Source of the DNA: Marinicella gelatinilytica
Lineage (GTDB): Bacteria > Pseudomonadota > Gammaproteobacteria > Xanthomonadales > Marinicellaceae
DNA: 64,000 nucleotides
Reading direction: 5' to 3'
NCBI RefSeq assembly: GCF_026410405.1
Contig: NZ_JAPMLN010000004.1
Coordinates: 112,311-176,310 of the forward strand
The notes beneath the pieces were generated by a model that worked only from the letters and a program-made list of their open reading frames with translations, searched no databases and had not been told where the DNA came from. A program made the translations under genes and the position numbers. Numbering within the stretch: the stretch's first letter is position 1; the number at the start of each line of letters is the position of its first letter. Positions 17,561-26,576 of the stretch are shown here, piece after piece.

Positions 17561-17740
17561 ATGAATCAAGATATTATCAATGATAAAGATGAAATTATTA
17601 GGGTTAAATGTTCCGATTGTCATCAACAAACCATTTACTTAAAGATTATAAATGCCGCCATCAACACTCAAAAATATCGGTCACAAGGTATTTTATGCGC
17701 ACAATGTCAGTTAATAAGCCAAGCCAAGAAAATCGACTAA
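17561..17740 (+). CDS. small zinc-ribbon protein
   Basis: A 59-codon frame running from ATG at 17561 to TAA at 17738. The product begins MNQDIINDKDEIIRVKC and has two CxxC pairs, CSDC (17-20) and CAQC (46-49), spaced like a treble-clef or zinc-ribbon metal site, with a lysine-rich end (QAKKID). It lies 18 bases upstream of mnmC on the same strand and may be cotranscribed. The two Cys pairs and tight spacing argue that it is real. Function is unknown; nucleic-acid or protein binding is a guess. No strong ribosome-binding site is seen. Confidence 0.55.
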   Translation: MNQDIINDKDEIIRVKCSDCHQQTIYLKIINAAINTQKYRSQGILCAQCQLISQAKKID

Positions 17741-17758
17741 ATCCCAGTTTTATCCACC

Positions 17759-19666
17759 ATGAATCCGCTTAGTTATCATAACATTCTATCAGCGGACATC
17801 AGTACCCAACAAGGACAGCTTTATAATCGCCAATTTGCTGATATTTATCATCACAGCAATGCAGTCGCAGAATCTCAGTATGTTTTCCATGTGGGTAACC
17901 AATTACCGAAACAATGGGCAGATAAAAAAACCAATAATAACTTTGTGATCGCCGAAACCGGCTTCGGTAGCGGACTTAATTTCCTAACCACCCGGCAACT
18001 GTGGCAAGCCACTGCTGCAAAACCCAAACACCTGCACTTTATCAGTACCGAGCAATGGTTATTAACACCCGAACAATTAGATAAAGCCTATCAGTCATTT
18101 CCCGATTTACATCAGGGTTTAGTCAACATTCGGCAAGTTTTTCAACAACGGCGTGCCGGTTTTCATTGCCACACCATAGATCAAGACATCACCCTGTACT
18201 TATTATTGGGTGATGCCACTGCTTGTTTCCGGCAGCTGAACGCCTGTGTGGATGCCTGGTTTTTAGATGGTTTTTCACCGGCTAAAAATCCGGCCATGTG
18301 GTCACTTGACTTATTCACTGAAATGGCACGTTTATCCGTGCCCGGTAGCACTTTTGCCACCTTTACGGCCGCTTCACAGGTGCGTAAAAACCTACAGACT
18401 GTTGGCTTTGAAGTAAGCAAAACACCCGGCTTTCAAGGCAAGCGTGAACGTCTGGTCGGCCGCTTCAAGGCAGCCACCAAGCCACACATTGACAAACAAC
18501 CTTGGGCACCGACGCCTAAAGCCATGACCAAACCCAAAAGTATGGCCATTATTGGCGGCGGTATTGCCGGTATGTGTCTGGCTCAAGTGGCGAAGCAACA
18601 CGACTTACAGGTCACGGTTTTTGATGAACAGCCTGCACCATTAAGCGGTGCATCCGGCAATGCCTATGCCCTGGTAATGCCCTATTTAACGGCACAAAGT
18701 TCTCCTGAGGCCTTATTTTATTGGCGTGCATTTGAAACCGCTTTGGGGTTTTATCCTGCCTCTGTTTTTAATGCCATTGGTGTTAGCGAAACCACAAGCC
18801 CCGCATTGACCGATGATGCGCGACTTCAATTACCCGCTGATTTGATTCAAGCTGCAGAACATGGTTTTAATTACCCAAGTTCAGGCTTTATCCACACCCG
18901 TACTTTGGCCGATAAATTTTCTACGGCGGTAGATAACTGGCGAGGGGCGCAGGTCACTCACATTGAACAAAATTCGCATAATCAATGGCTGCTTCACGAC
19001 GACCGGCAGCAAACCATGGATTGTTATGATGTATTGGTCATCGCCGGCGGCATTAAAAGCCTGGCTTTATTACCGGAATTTAATGACTTTATGACTGCCC
19101 GCAAAGGTCAAACTGAACTTTATCAGTTAAGCCCCTGGCCTTCGGCATTGAACCGTGCGCAATTGAATAACGGCTATTTAATTCCGAATAAAGACCGGCA
19201 TCAGGTACTTATCGGCGGTGATTACCAGCATCTTGAGCAGGCACACTGGTTTGATGCCGTTGAGCCCAAAGCGCCTTCGCTGAATTTAAATCGCTGGCAA
19301 AAAAACAGCCCATGTGAAGCTCTCACGTCGGCACAACTGATCTCGACACATGCCGGGATTCGTGCCAATTCTCTGGATCATTTGCCGTTGTGTGGCCCAG
19401 TGGTGGATGCTCAGCAATTTAGTCATGATTATGCAGATTTGCACCATGGCCGACATTGGCAGCATTATCCGCCGGCTTTAACCAAAGATAACCTCTACGT
19501 CATGACCGGTTTAGGTTCTCGCGGTTACACCACAGCACCGTTACTGGCGAAACATTTGATGGCGATGATTTTAGACCACCCTTTGCCCCTGGAACAGGAT
19601 TTGGTTAAGATAGTGCATCCCAACCGATTTTACTATCGGCAATTGAAAAAAGCACCTGAGGACTAA
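17759..19666 (+). CDS. mnmC: bifunctional tRNA wobble-uridine modification enzyme MnmC
   Basis: A 635-residue two-domain enzyme. The N-terminal methyltransferase domain has the SAM loop ETGFGSGLNFL (66-76) and WFLDGFSPAKNPAMW (167-181). The C-terminal FAD-dependent oxidase domain begins with AIIGGGIAGMCLAQ (263-276) and ends with MTGLGSRGYTTAPL. It removes the carboxymethyl group from cmnm5s2U34 and then methylates nm5s2U34 to give mnm5s2U34 in tRNAs for Lys, Glu and Gln. Length is as expected for the full E. coli-type fusion. A LOG-family gene follows after 6 bases. Confidence 0.95.
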   Translation: MNPLSYHNILSADISTQQGQLYNRQFADIYHHSNAVAESQYVFHVGNQLPKQWADKKTNNNFVIAETGFGSGLNFLTTRQLWQATAAKPKHLHFISTEQWLLTPEQLDKAYQSFPDLHQGLVNIRQVFQQRRAGFHCHTIDQDITLYLLLGDATACFRQLNACVDAWFLDGFSPAKNPAMWSLDLFTEMARLSVPGSTFATFTAASQVRKNLQTVGFEVSKTPGFQGKRERLVGRFKAATKPHIDKQPWAPTPKAMTKPKSMAIIGGGIAGMCLAQVAKQHDLQVTVFDEQPAPLSGASGNAYALVMPYLTAQSSPEALFYWRAFETALGFYPASVFNAIGVSETTSPALTDDARLQLPADLIQAAEHGFNYPSSGFIHTRTLADKFSTAVDNWRGAQVTHIEQNSHNQWLLHDDRQQTMDCYDVLVIAGGIKSLALLPEFNDFMTARKGQTELYQLSPWPSALNRAQLNNGYLIPNKDRHQVLIGGDYQHLEQAHWFDAVEPKAPSLNLNRWQKNSPCEALTSAQLISTHAGIRANSLDHLPLCGPVVDAQQFSHDYADLHHGRHWQHYPPALTKDNLYVMTGLGSRGYTTAPLLAKHLMAMILDHPLPLEQDLVKIVHPNRFYYRQLKKAPED

Positions 19667-19672
19667 CGTCGT

Positions 19673-20260
19673 ATGTCAGCCTATAAAATAAGCCATGTCG
19701 CTGTTTATTGCGCGTCCAGCCGCGACATTGAACAACATTACTTCACCGCTGCCGATCAGCTGGGCGAGCTGATGGCTAAGAATAAATGGACTTTGGTTTA
19801 TGGGGGTGGCGGCACCGGACTGATGGGCCAAGTGGCCAATTCCATCCAAAAACATGGCGGTAAAACCCTCGGCATTACCCCCGAAGTTTTGAAAATTGAT
19901 GCCCTGATGAATGCCCATGATGATGAGCAAATCATCACCCATGATATGCCTTCGCGCAAAAACAAAATGATTGAAGTGGCCGATGCTTTTATTGCCCTAC
20001 CCGGTGGTTTCGGAACCTTAGAGGAATTGTTTGAAGTAATGACTTTAAAACAATTGGGCTTTCATCAAAAACCCATTATCATTGCCAATTTTCATGGCTA
20101 TTACGATCAGTTATTGGATTTCTTTGAAGTGTTGTATGCCGAAAAATTCACCAAACAAACCTACCGTCAACTTTATCACATTGCGGTTGATGCCGAAGGT
20201 ATCGTCGATTATTTAAAGCATTACGTGCCACCTGATTTAGATAGACATTGGTTTGTCTAA
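19673..20260 (+). CDS. LOG-family protein (Rossmann-like nucleotide hydrolase)
   Basis: A 195-residue LOG-family (TIGR00730) protein with YGGGGTGLMGQVA and the active-site pair SRKNKMIEVADAF and LPGGFGTLEELFE. By family it cleaves the N-glycosidic bond of nucleoside 5'-monophosphates, classically cytokinin ribotides and in bacteria probably AMP or related damaged nucleotides. It is read from an ATG just after mnmC, and its stop overlaps the convergent yggS gene by 4 bases, so no terminator fits between them. The true physiological substrate here is not known. Confidence 0.9.
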   Translation: MSAYKISHVAVYCASSRDIEQHYFTAADQLGELMAKNKWTLVYGGGGTGLMGQVANSIQKHGGKTLGITPEVLKIDALMNAHDDEQIITHDMPSRKNKMIEVADAFIALPGGFGTLEELFEVMTLKQLGFHQKPIIIANFHGYYDQLLDFFEVLYAEKFTKQTYRQLYHIAVDAEGIVDYLKHYVPPDLDRHWFV

Positions 20261-21015
20261 TCGTTATTGTCCGATTCGTTCCAGTAGTAACTGTCCGGAT
20301 ATTGACGTTCGCCGAATACAGCGGTGCCGACGCGAATAATGGTGGCGCCCTCTTCGATGGCAATCTCTAAGTCACCGCTCATGCCCATGGACAGCTCGTC
20401 CATGACTACGCCTGGGATTTGTAAGGAATTGATATCCTGCTGAATGGCAACCAGCCGTTTGAAACAGGCCCGCACTTTGTCTTTATCGTCAGAAAATAAG
20501 CCAATTGTCATCAAACCTTTGATGTGAATACGAGCAAACGTACTGATTTTTTTGACCAGTGCCACTGCCTGGTCCGGCTTAACGCCAAATTTGCTGTCTT
20601 CGTATGAGGTGTTCACCTGAACCAAGACATCGATGTGTTTGTTTTCAAATTCCAGCCGTTTTTGTAACTTCTTTGCCAGCGACAGGCGATCCACTGACTG
20701 AATACAATCGACCCAACGCAGCACGTGTTTAATTTTATTACTCTGTAAGTGACCAATGAAATGGATTTCCGGCAGCGGTTGTTTTAAATCAGGGCCTTTT
20801 TGTTCTAATTCCTGCACCCGGTTTTCGCCCATCAAGGGCTTATCCATTAGGCCCAGGGCCTGCTCGATTCGCGGGACATCCACGGTTTTGGTGGCCAACA
20901 ACAAACGAACTTCATTGGCACGTCGATTAGATTTCAAACAGGCTTGTCGGATGCGTTCTTGAATAACACCGATATTATGGGTGATGTCCATTTTCGCCTG
21001 ATCAACTTCGCTCAC
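20257..21015 (-). CDS. YggS-family pyridoxal phosphate homeostasis protein
   Basis: A PLP-binding TIM-barrel protein of the YggS/PLPBP family, with the cofactor lysine in LLLATKTVD (Lys 43 in this numbering), MGENRVQE, FIGHLQSNKIK, VNTSYEDSKFG and SMGMSGDLEIAI. It has no known catalytic activity and maintains vitamin B6 and amino-acid balance. The start is GTG at 21015, preceded by AGAGG and overlapping the DUF488 stop region by 14 bases; an ATG eight codons inside (20991) would give a more typical N-terminus. In many relatives this gene sits next to pilT/pilU, but here it follows DUF488. Confidence 0.92.
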   Translation of the reverse strand: MSEVDQAKMDITHNIGVIQERIRQACLKSNRRANEVRLLLATKTVDVPRIEQALGLMDKPLMGENRVQELEQKGPDLKQPLPEIHFIGHLQSNKIKHVLRWVDCIQSVDRLSLAKKLQKRLEFENKHIDVLVQVNTSYEDSKFGVKPDQAVALVKKISTFARIHIKGLMTIGLFSDDKDKVRACFKRLVAIQQDINSLQIPGVVMDELSMGMSGDLEIAIEEGATIIRVGTAVFGERQYPDSYYWNESDNND

Positions 21016-21361
21016 ACAACACCTCTTTTAACACCACCGCCTGATTATGCTCTTCATCTTTGGCACCGTATAGTATTGTCACCCGTTTGTGTTTGGCGAT
21101 ATTCACCAATTCATCGAGCTTATCTTCGCAGTCTTTGAGCTCTTTTTTGTATTTTTTGGAAAACTCATCAAACTTATCGGCATCATGATCAAACCATTGT
21201 CGTAACTCATCGGACGGCGCCAATTCCTTACACCAGTCATCCAACCGCGCTTCATCTTTACTGACGCCACGCGGCCAGAGACGGTCCACCAAAACCCGGT
21301 GACCGTCTCTGTTGGCTGCATCTTCATAAATCCGCTTTGTCACAATATCCATCTGAGACAT
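21002..21361 (-). CDS. DUF488 family protein
   Basis: A 119-residue member of DUF488, recognised by KRIYEDAANRDGHRVLVDRLWPRG at the start (the VDRLWPRG(V/I) motif is diagnostic) and the acidic-lysine helix FDEFSKKYKKELKD. It also retains TILYGAKDEEHNQAVVL, the conserved C-terminal strand and helix. The biochemical role of the family is not established. It sits 3 bases downstream of acnA and overlaps yggS, so the three probably form an acnA-DUF488-yggS transcript. Confidence 0.85.
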   Translation of the reverse strand: MSQMDIVTKRIYEDAANRDGHRVLVDRLWPRGVSKDEARLDDWCKELAPSDELRQWFDHDADKFDEFSKKYKKELKDCEDKLDELVNIAKHKRVTILYGAKDEEHNQAVVLKEVLCERS

Positions 21362-21364
21362 TAT

Positions 21365-24163
21365 TTACGCCTCTTTGAGAAAATCTCGCAGTACGTATTG
21401 CAAAATACCACCATGTTGATAATAGGCAATTTCAATCTCAGAGTCTAAACGGGCCACGGCTTTGAAATTAATCTCATCACCATTGTCTTTTACGGCTTTA
21501 ACCGTCACTTCTTTATGTGGTGTCAAACCTTCGGCAATGCCGGTAATGGTAAAGGTTTCGGTGCCGTCTAAGCCCAAACTGGCGGCATTTTCACCGTCTT
21601 TGTATTGCAATGGCATGACACCCATACCGACTAAGTTACTGCGGTGAATCCGTTCATAACTGTCCACCAGCACTGCTTTAATACCCAGCAAGGCGGTGCC
21701 TTTGGCGGCCCAGTCACGGGATGAACCACTACCGTATTCAGTACCACCTAAGACCACCAATGGCGTGTTGTCTTCACGGTATTTCTGAGCAGCTTCATAA
21801 ACCGTCATTTCTTCACCGGTTGGCAGGTATTTGGTAAAGCCGCCTTCTTTATCCACCAGTTCGTTCTTAATGCGAACATTGGCAAAAGTACCGCGCACCA
21901 TGACCTCGTCATTACCGCGACGGGAACCATAGGAGTTAAAATCCGCCGGATCCACACCTTTGCTGATAAGGTATTGACCGGCTGCGGATTCTGCTGAAAA
22001 TGAACCGGCCGGCGAAATGTGGTCAGTGGAGGTGCTGTCACCCAGTTTTAATAAGGTGCGTGCGCCCTGGATGTCCTGTAATGCCGGCGGCTGTTCTGAG
22101 ATATCTTTAAAGAACGGTATTTCCTGTACATAAGTTGATTTATCTTCCCATTTGTAGAGACTACCTTCGGCCACAGGGAGTTGTTGCCAGATTTCGTTAC
22201 CGGCAAAAATCTCACCGTAGTTTTTGGCAAAATCTTCCGGTGTCAGTACTTCGGCCATAATGGCATTTATCTCATCATCACTGGGCCAGATATCTTTTAA
22301 ATAAACCGGATCATTATTTTTATCAAAACTTAACGGCTCATTTTCCATATCGATATCAATGCGGCCAGCAATGGCAAAAGCCACCACCAGCATTGGCGAC
22401 ATCAGGAAATTCATTTTAACCAATGGGTGAATGCGTGCTTCAAAGTTGCGGTTACCTGATAACACCGAAGTCGCCACCATGTCATATTGCTTCACCGCTT
22501 GTTCCACTTTCGGCAATAAAGGTCCTGAGTTACCGATACAAGAGGTACAACCATAGCCCACTAAGTGAAACTGCAGCGCTTCAAAATCGCGCATTAAATC
22601 GGCTTTGTTTAAATAATCTGTGACCACTTTTGAGCCCGGTGCCAAAGAAGTTTTGACCCATGGTTTAACGTCGATACCGCGTTTTCTGGCGTTACGCGCC
22701 ACCAAACCGGCACCAATCATTACGAATGGATTGGAGGTGTTGGTACAGGATGTAATGGCGGCAATGGCAATGGAGCCATCGGAAAACTTATATTTCACCC
22801 GGTCTTGTTCAATCCAGACACTTTTTAAACCATTCTCGGTTTTTTTACCGTGCAGTTTATTTTGCAAATTACTGGTGTCATGCATCTCAACCGGTTGCGC
22901 GCCCCCTTCTTCCTGAAAGCGTGTTTTCATATCTTCAATGGTTTCACGGTCATCTTGTTCAATGTATGAACGACCAAAACCACCATGTAACAAATCACCA
23001 AATTTTGGTTTGATATTTTCCAGCAGGATTTTTTGCTGCGGTAATTTGGGTCCGGCCAATGTCGGTTTAATGTTACTGATGTCCAATTCCAACACCGTGG
23101 AATAGTTAATGGCCTCTTCGTTTTCACGCCACAACATATTTTCTTTACAATAAGCTTCCACCCGCGCAACTTGTTCCTCTGAACGGTTACTGGTGCGCAT
23201 ATAGTCCAGGGTTTTATCATCAATCGGGAAATAGGTAATGGTGCAACCAAATTCCGGTGACATATTGCCCAAAGTGGCACGATCCGGAACAGATAAGTTA
23301 TCCAATCCATCACCAAAGACTTCAACAAATTTACCCACAACACCATGGGAACGCAGCAATTCTGCCACCGTCAACACCAAATCCGTGGCCGTGGAACCTA
23401 AAGGCAACTCTCCGGTGAGCTTCAAACCCACCACTTCGGGCATAATTAAGTAAATCGGTTGACCTAAAATGGCGGCTTCGGCTTCGATACCACCGACACC
23501 CCAGGCCACCACACCAATACCGTTGACCATCGGCGTATGACTGTCGGTACCGACTAAGGTATCAGGAAATAACTGACCGTCGCGGGCAATCACGCCTTGC
23601 GATAAATATTCCAGGTTGACCTGGTGACAAATACCCATACCCGGTGGCACCACCGAAAAGTTAGTAAATGATTTTTGTGCCCATTTTAATAACTGATAGC
23701 GTTCTTCATTTCGTTCATATTCCATTTCCATGTTGCGCTGGTAGGAATCACGGGTACCAAAATAATCAATTTGTACCGAGTGATCAATCACCAAATCAAC
23801 CGGAATCAACGGATTAATTAAATCCACATTTTTACCTTTACGCGCCACTTCTGAACGAATCGCAGCAATATCCACCACCGCAGGAACGCCGGTAAAATCT
23901 TGCATTAATACACGCGCCGGTTTGAAAGGAATGTCATCATCAGACCCCTTGGGCTGCCAATTAAGCAGTGTTTCAATGTGTTCCTTGGTGACACCAAAAC
24001 CGTCAAAATTACGTACCGCATTTTCCAACAATATCCGAATTGAAAAAGGTAATTTCTCAATCGCATGTCCTTGTGCTTGTAAGGCCTTTAAACTGAAGTA
24101 ATCGTAGTTTTTATTATTGACTTGAATTGTTTTTTTGACGCCATAGGGATCTTTATTAGCCAT
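21365..24163 (-). CDS. acnA: aconitate hydratase A
   Basis: A 932-residue IRP-type aconitase that interconverts citrate and isocitrate in the TCA cycle. The three [4Fe-4S] cysteines are visible in SCTNTSNP and GCTSCIGNSGPL. The substrate segments VGTDSHTPMVNG and the C-terminal swivel-domain motif GTEYGSGSSRDWAAKG are also present. The length is slightly above the usual 890-900. An AAGGAG ribosome-binding site precedes the ATG by a good distance. A strong promoter and a hairpin followed by a T-run lie in the leader, suggesting transcriptional control. Aconitases of this group can also bind RNA when the cluster is lost. Confidence 0.97.
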   Translation of the reverse strand: MANKDPYGVKKTIQVNNKNYDYFSLKALQAQGHAIEKLPFSIRILLENAVRNFDGFGVTKEHIETLLNWQPKGSDDDIPFKPARVLMQDFTGVPAVVDIAAIRSEVARKGKNVDLINPLIPVDLVIDHSVQIDYFGTRDSYQRNMEMEYERNEERYQLLKWAQKSFTNFSVVPPGMGICHQVNLEYLSQGVIARDGQLFPDTLVGTDSHTPMVNGIGVVAWGVGGIEAEAAILGQPIYLIMPEVVGLKLTGELPLGSTATDLVLTVAELLRSHGVVGKFVEVFGDGLDNLSVPDRATLGNMSPEFGCTITYFPIDDKTLDYMRTSNRSEEQVARVEAYCKENMLWRENEEAINYSTVLELDISNIKPTLAGPKLPQQKILLENIKPKFGDLLHGGFGRSYIEQDDRETIEDMKTRFQEEGGAQPVEMHDTSNLQNKLHGKKTENGLKSVWIEQDRVKYKFSDGSIAIAAITSCTNTSNPFVMIGAGLVARNARKRGIDVKPWVKTSLAPGSKVVTDYLNKADLMRDFEALQFHLVGYGCTSCIGNSGPLLPKVEQAVKQYDMVATSVLSGNRNFEARIHPLVKMNFLMSPMLVVAFAIAGRIDIDMENEPLSFDKNNDPVYLKDIWPSDDEINAIMAEVLTPEDFAKNYGEIFAGNEIWQQLPVAEGSLYKWEDKSTYVQEIPFFKDISEQPPALQDIQGARTLLKLGDSTSTDHISPAGSFSAESAAGQYLISKGVDPADFNSYGSRRGNDEVMVRGTFANVRIKNELVDKEGGFTKYLPTGEEMTVYEAAQKYREDNTPLVVLGGTEYGSGSSRDWAAKGTALLGIKAVLVDSYERIHRSNLVGMGVMPLQYKDGENAASLGLDGTETFTITGIAEGLTPHKEVTVKAVKDNGDEINFKAVARLDSEIEIAYYQHGGILQYVLRDFLKEA

Positions 24164-24191
24164 CGTATACTCCTTAAATCATGGGTGAAAT

Positions 24192-24222
24192 AAAAAACCA
24201 GAGGCTTTAATAAAACCCTGAT
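24192..24222 (-). promoter_or_regulatory. terminator-like hairpin in the acnA leader (possible attenuator)
   Basis: On the minus strand ATCAGGG pairs with CTCTGGT (7 pairs, two of them wobble; a few A-U pairs could extend it) and is followed by TTTTTT. It lies between the predicted acnA promoter and the acnA start codon, so it would stop acnA transcription unless relieved. An alternative short pairing (TTGAT with ATCAG) just upstream would disrupt it. It could instead end transcripts from the upstream genes. Confidence 0.4.
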
Positions 24223-24246
24223 TTTCTATCAATTTATATAATAATT

Positions 24247-24275
24247 GTTATACCTGAAATGCACTTGTTTTTCAA
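24247..24275 (-). promoter_or_regulatory. sigma-70 promoter of acnA
   Basis: On the minus strand TTGAAA (24270-24275), a 17-base spacer and TATAAC (24247-24252) make a near-consensus promoter. Transcription would start near 24240, leaving a leader of roughly 75 bases that contains the hairpin at 24192-24222. Confidence 0.6.
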
Positions 24276-24321
24276 GTTTTAGTACTCATGCCACATCACC
24301 AACCAAGTTCAAACAGCGCAT

Positions 24322-24723
24322 TTAAAAAATCAACACCAGCAACAAAATAACGGAAAAAATAATTAAAAACCATTTATAAACCGATGTTTTACTGGGTATC
24401 GAAGATCTGTGACCGTGTTGCTCCGCCAAAAACCGTTGCATCATGGCCTCTGCATCTTGAGGGGGCTGTTGTTGTGTTGCCGGCTTTTCTGGCTTAGCCT
24501 GTTTAGTTTTTAGCGTTGCCACAGCTGGCATAGTGGATATTTCATTAGATTGGGGTGGCTGCTGATCTTTTGCCGGCACATATTCGGCCTGTTTCATCGT
24601 CTCTAAAATCTCGATCAGCCGTTTTCTCTGTGTCCAGGGGATTTTCCGTAAGGACACCACATCATCACGCAGGCGATAAGTTTTACCACCGATACGTATC
24701 AAAATATCATCGTCCTTAGTCAT
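24322..24723 (-). CDS. small C-terminally membrane-anchored protein of unknown function
   Basis: 133 residues from the ATG at 24723; the longest frame extends 20 codons further upstream but into the preceding gene. The N-terminal part (DDILIRIGGKTYRLRDDVVSLRKIPWTQRKRLIEIL) looks like a small beta-plus-helix domain. A Gln/Pro/Lys-rich linker follows, and the protein ends in a single hydrophobic anchor (WFLIIFSVILLLVLIF), so it should be tail-anchored in the inner membrane with its bulk in the cytoplasm. It overlaps the DUF4442 gene by 8 bases. No family was recognised. Confidence 0.6.
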   Translation of the reverse strand: MTKDDDILIRIGGKTYRLRDDVVSLRKIPWTQRKRLIEILETMKQAEYVPAKDQQPPQSNEISTMPAVATLKTKQAKPEKPATQQQPPQDAEAMMQRFLAEQHGHRSSIPSKTSVYKWFLIIFSVILLLVLIF

Positions 24724-25195
24724 TACGCTTTTTTCGAATATATAAGGTTTTATTAACCTCAGCCACGGTGTCACCGGATTCATCGGTAATCACTAATTTG
24801 TATATTGGCAAATCTTTTTCACCATTTGCCGTGGCTTGTTTAATGCGTGCAATTTCAGCATCACTAACTGTCATGGTGGCTGACACTTTACCTTTACCCG
24901 GCTTGATAAAGTTAATACTGGCGGCTTTGTCCCAAACAATGTAATCAGACCCCAGAATTCGCATCAGCATCAACATATATTGCGGATCCACCATGGCGTA
25001 CAAAGAACCGCCGAAATGGGTGCCCACGGCATTGGTGTTATACCAATGTTGTTTCATGCTAACAGTAACGCGCTGCCAGTTTTCGGCAATTTCATCGATA
25101 CGTACACCGGCCCCTAAATAAGGGCCATACCAGTTCATAAGCCGCTTCATTTTGGCAGGTGTGTTGGCATGTTTAAGTCGCTTTAATAAACTCAT
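24716..25195 (-). CDS. DUF4442 hotdog-fold thioesterase-like protein
   Basis: A 159-residue protein resembling DUF4442/PaaI-type hotdog proteins. It has WYGPYLGAGVRIDEIAENW, then NAVGTHFGGSLYAMVDPQYMLMLM, which matches the family's catalytic-helix region (N-x-x-G-T-x-F-G-G-S/A), and ends with an I-Y-K-L-x-I-x-D-E-S-G strand. The family is thought to hydrolyse acyl-CoA or related thioesters, but the substrate is unknown. It is 4 bases downstream of the DUF819 gene. Confidence 0.75.
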   Translation of the reverse strand: MSLLKRLKHANTPAKMKRLMNWYGPYLGAGVRIDEIAENWQRVTVSMKQHWYNTNAVGTHFGGSLYAMVDPQYMLMLMRILGSDYIVWDKAASINFIKPGKGKVSATMTVSDAEIARIKQATANGEKDLPIYKLVITDESGDTVAEVNKTLYIRKKRND

Positions 25196-25199
25196 ATCA

Positions 25200-26513
25200 C
25201 TACGTCGCTAAATATTGCAAAATAATTCCTGTCAACATCGCTGCCGAAGTGCCGACTACATAACCAAAAACTGCCAACAAAACCCCAACCGGCGCTAAGG
25301 CCACATGAAAAGCCGATGCCACCACCGGTGCTGAAGCGGCACCACCGACATTGGCTTGTGAGCCGACTGCTAAAAAGAATACCGGTGCTTTAATCAGCTT
25401 ACCCACCAACAATAACAAGGCGGCATGAATAGAAATCCAAACGCCACCAATGACAAATAAAAACGGTTTTATCTGCGTGACATCCATTTTTAAACCAATG
25501 GTGGCCACCAGAATATATATAAACACTGACCCCACTGCTGAAGCGCCGGCACCTTCATAATTTCTGGCTTTGGTAAAAGATAATAACACACCACCAAGGG
25601 TGGCAAAAATTACCAACCAGAAAAATGTTGAATCTAAATTAACTTCCGCCAACACCGGAAAGGTACTGCCGATGGCCGGTCCCAACCAATTGGCAACTGC
25701 ATGAGCAAGACCGGTGACGCCAAATGCGATGGCGGCTATCAGCATTAAATCATCTAATTTAACCGGCCTTTCATTCTCTTTTTGAAAGGTTTCCATTTTG
25801 AGTTTAATGCGCTCAATGGCCGAGACGTCAGCACCGGTTCTGGCATCAATTTTGGCTGAACGCGCTGCCATTAATAATAAAATCGACATCCAGATATTGG
25901 CCCACACCACATCAATGGCCACCATTTGAGTGAAGGCCGGTCCGGATACCTCCCAGACTTCCATCATGGCCGCCTGATTGGCACCGCCGCCGATCCAGGA
26001 ACCGGCCAGGGTGGTCATGCCACGCCAAATATCTTCGCCACCGGAGCCGGCAAATGCTTCAGGAAACAACCAGCGGGTCACGATAAAAGCCACCGGCCCA
26101 CCGATAACAATACCCAGCGTACCGGTGAGAAACATAATGCCCGCTTTAGGCCCTAAGCGGATTATTCCTTTTAAATCCACACTCAAGGTCAATAGCACCA
26201 GCGCCGCCGGCAATAAATAACGCGAGGCCATGTAATACAACTGAGAATCCTCAACATTGATTAAACCGAAGGTGGTTAGAAAGGAAGGTATTAAGTAGCA
26301 CAACAACAATGCCGGAATGTAGGTATAAAACTTCACCCATATTGGGTGTTTACTTTGTTTGGTGTAAAAAATCAGTCCCAGAATTAGGGCCAAAACCCCA
26401 AATAGGACGGCATCACTTTCAATAAAATACGGTTGATCCACAGGCTGTCCCTTTATTTTCTTTGAGGCCAATAGTGTAACAAAAAAACCAAACCCTGCAG
26501 AAAAAATTAGCAC
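25200..26513 (-). CDS. DUF819-family integral membrane protein
   Basis: A 437-residue multi-pass protein of DUF819 (YjcL-like). Evidence: about ten hydrophobic segments, the duplicated glycine-rich pore-like segments (LAGSWIGGGANQAAMMEVW and AVGSQANVGGAASAPVVASAF) and the TATIGLKMD-like segment (ILVATIGLKMDVTQI). The twin-repeat layout resembles sodium-coupled transporters, but the family has no proven substrate. The only plausible start is GTG at 26513, 63 bases from the divergent apbE gene, so the intergenic space must hold both promoters. Confidence 0.8.
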   Translation of the reverse strand: MLIFSAGFGFFVTLLASKKIKGQPVDQPYFIESDAVLFGVLALILGLIFYTKQSKHPIWVKFYTYIPALLLCYLIPSFLTTFGLINVEDSQLYYMASRYLLPAALVLLTLSVDLKGIIRLGPKAGIMFLTGTLGIVIGGPVAFIVTRWLFPEAFAGSGGEDIWRGMTTLAGSWIGGGANQAAMMEVWEVSGPAFTQMVAIDVVWANIWMSILLLMAARSAKIDARTGADVSAIERIKLKMETFQKENERPVKLDDLMLIAAIAFGVTGLAHAVANWLGPAIGSTFPVLAEVNLDSTFFWLVIFATLGGVLLSFTKARNYEGAGASAVGSVFIYILVATIGLKMDVTQIKPFLFVIGGVWISIHAALLLLVGKLIKAPVFFLAVGSQANVGGAASAPVVASAFHVALAPVGVLLAVFGYVVGTSAAMLTGIILQYLAT

Positions 26514-26576
26514 CGATATTACGCCTGATAACCTTTCATCTCACCACATGGAAGTCAGATACGTTACAATTTAGGC

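Noticed and set aside
21462..23453. Several frames antisense or out of frame to acnA
   Set aside because: acnA is a full-length, well-conserved enzyme; the others are overlaps without coding evidence.
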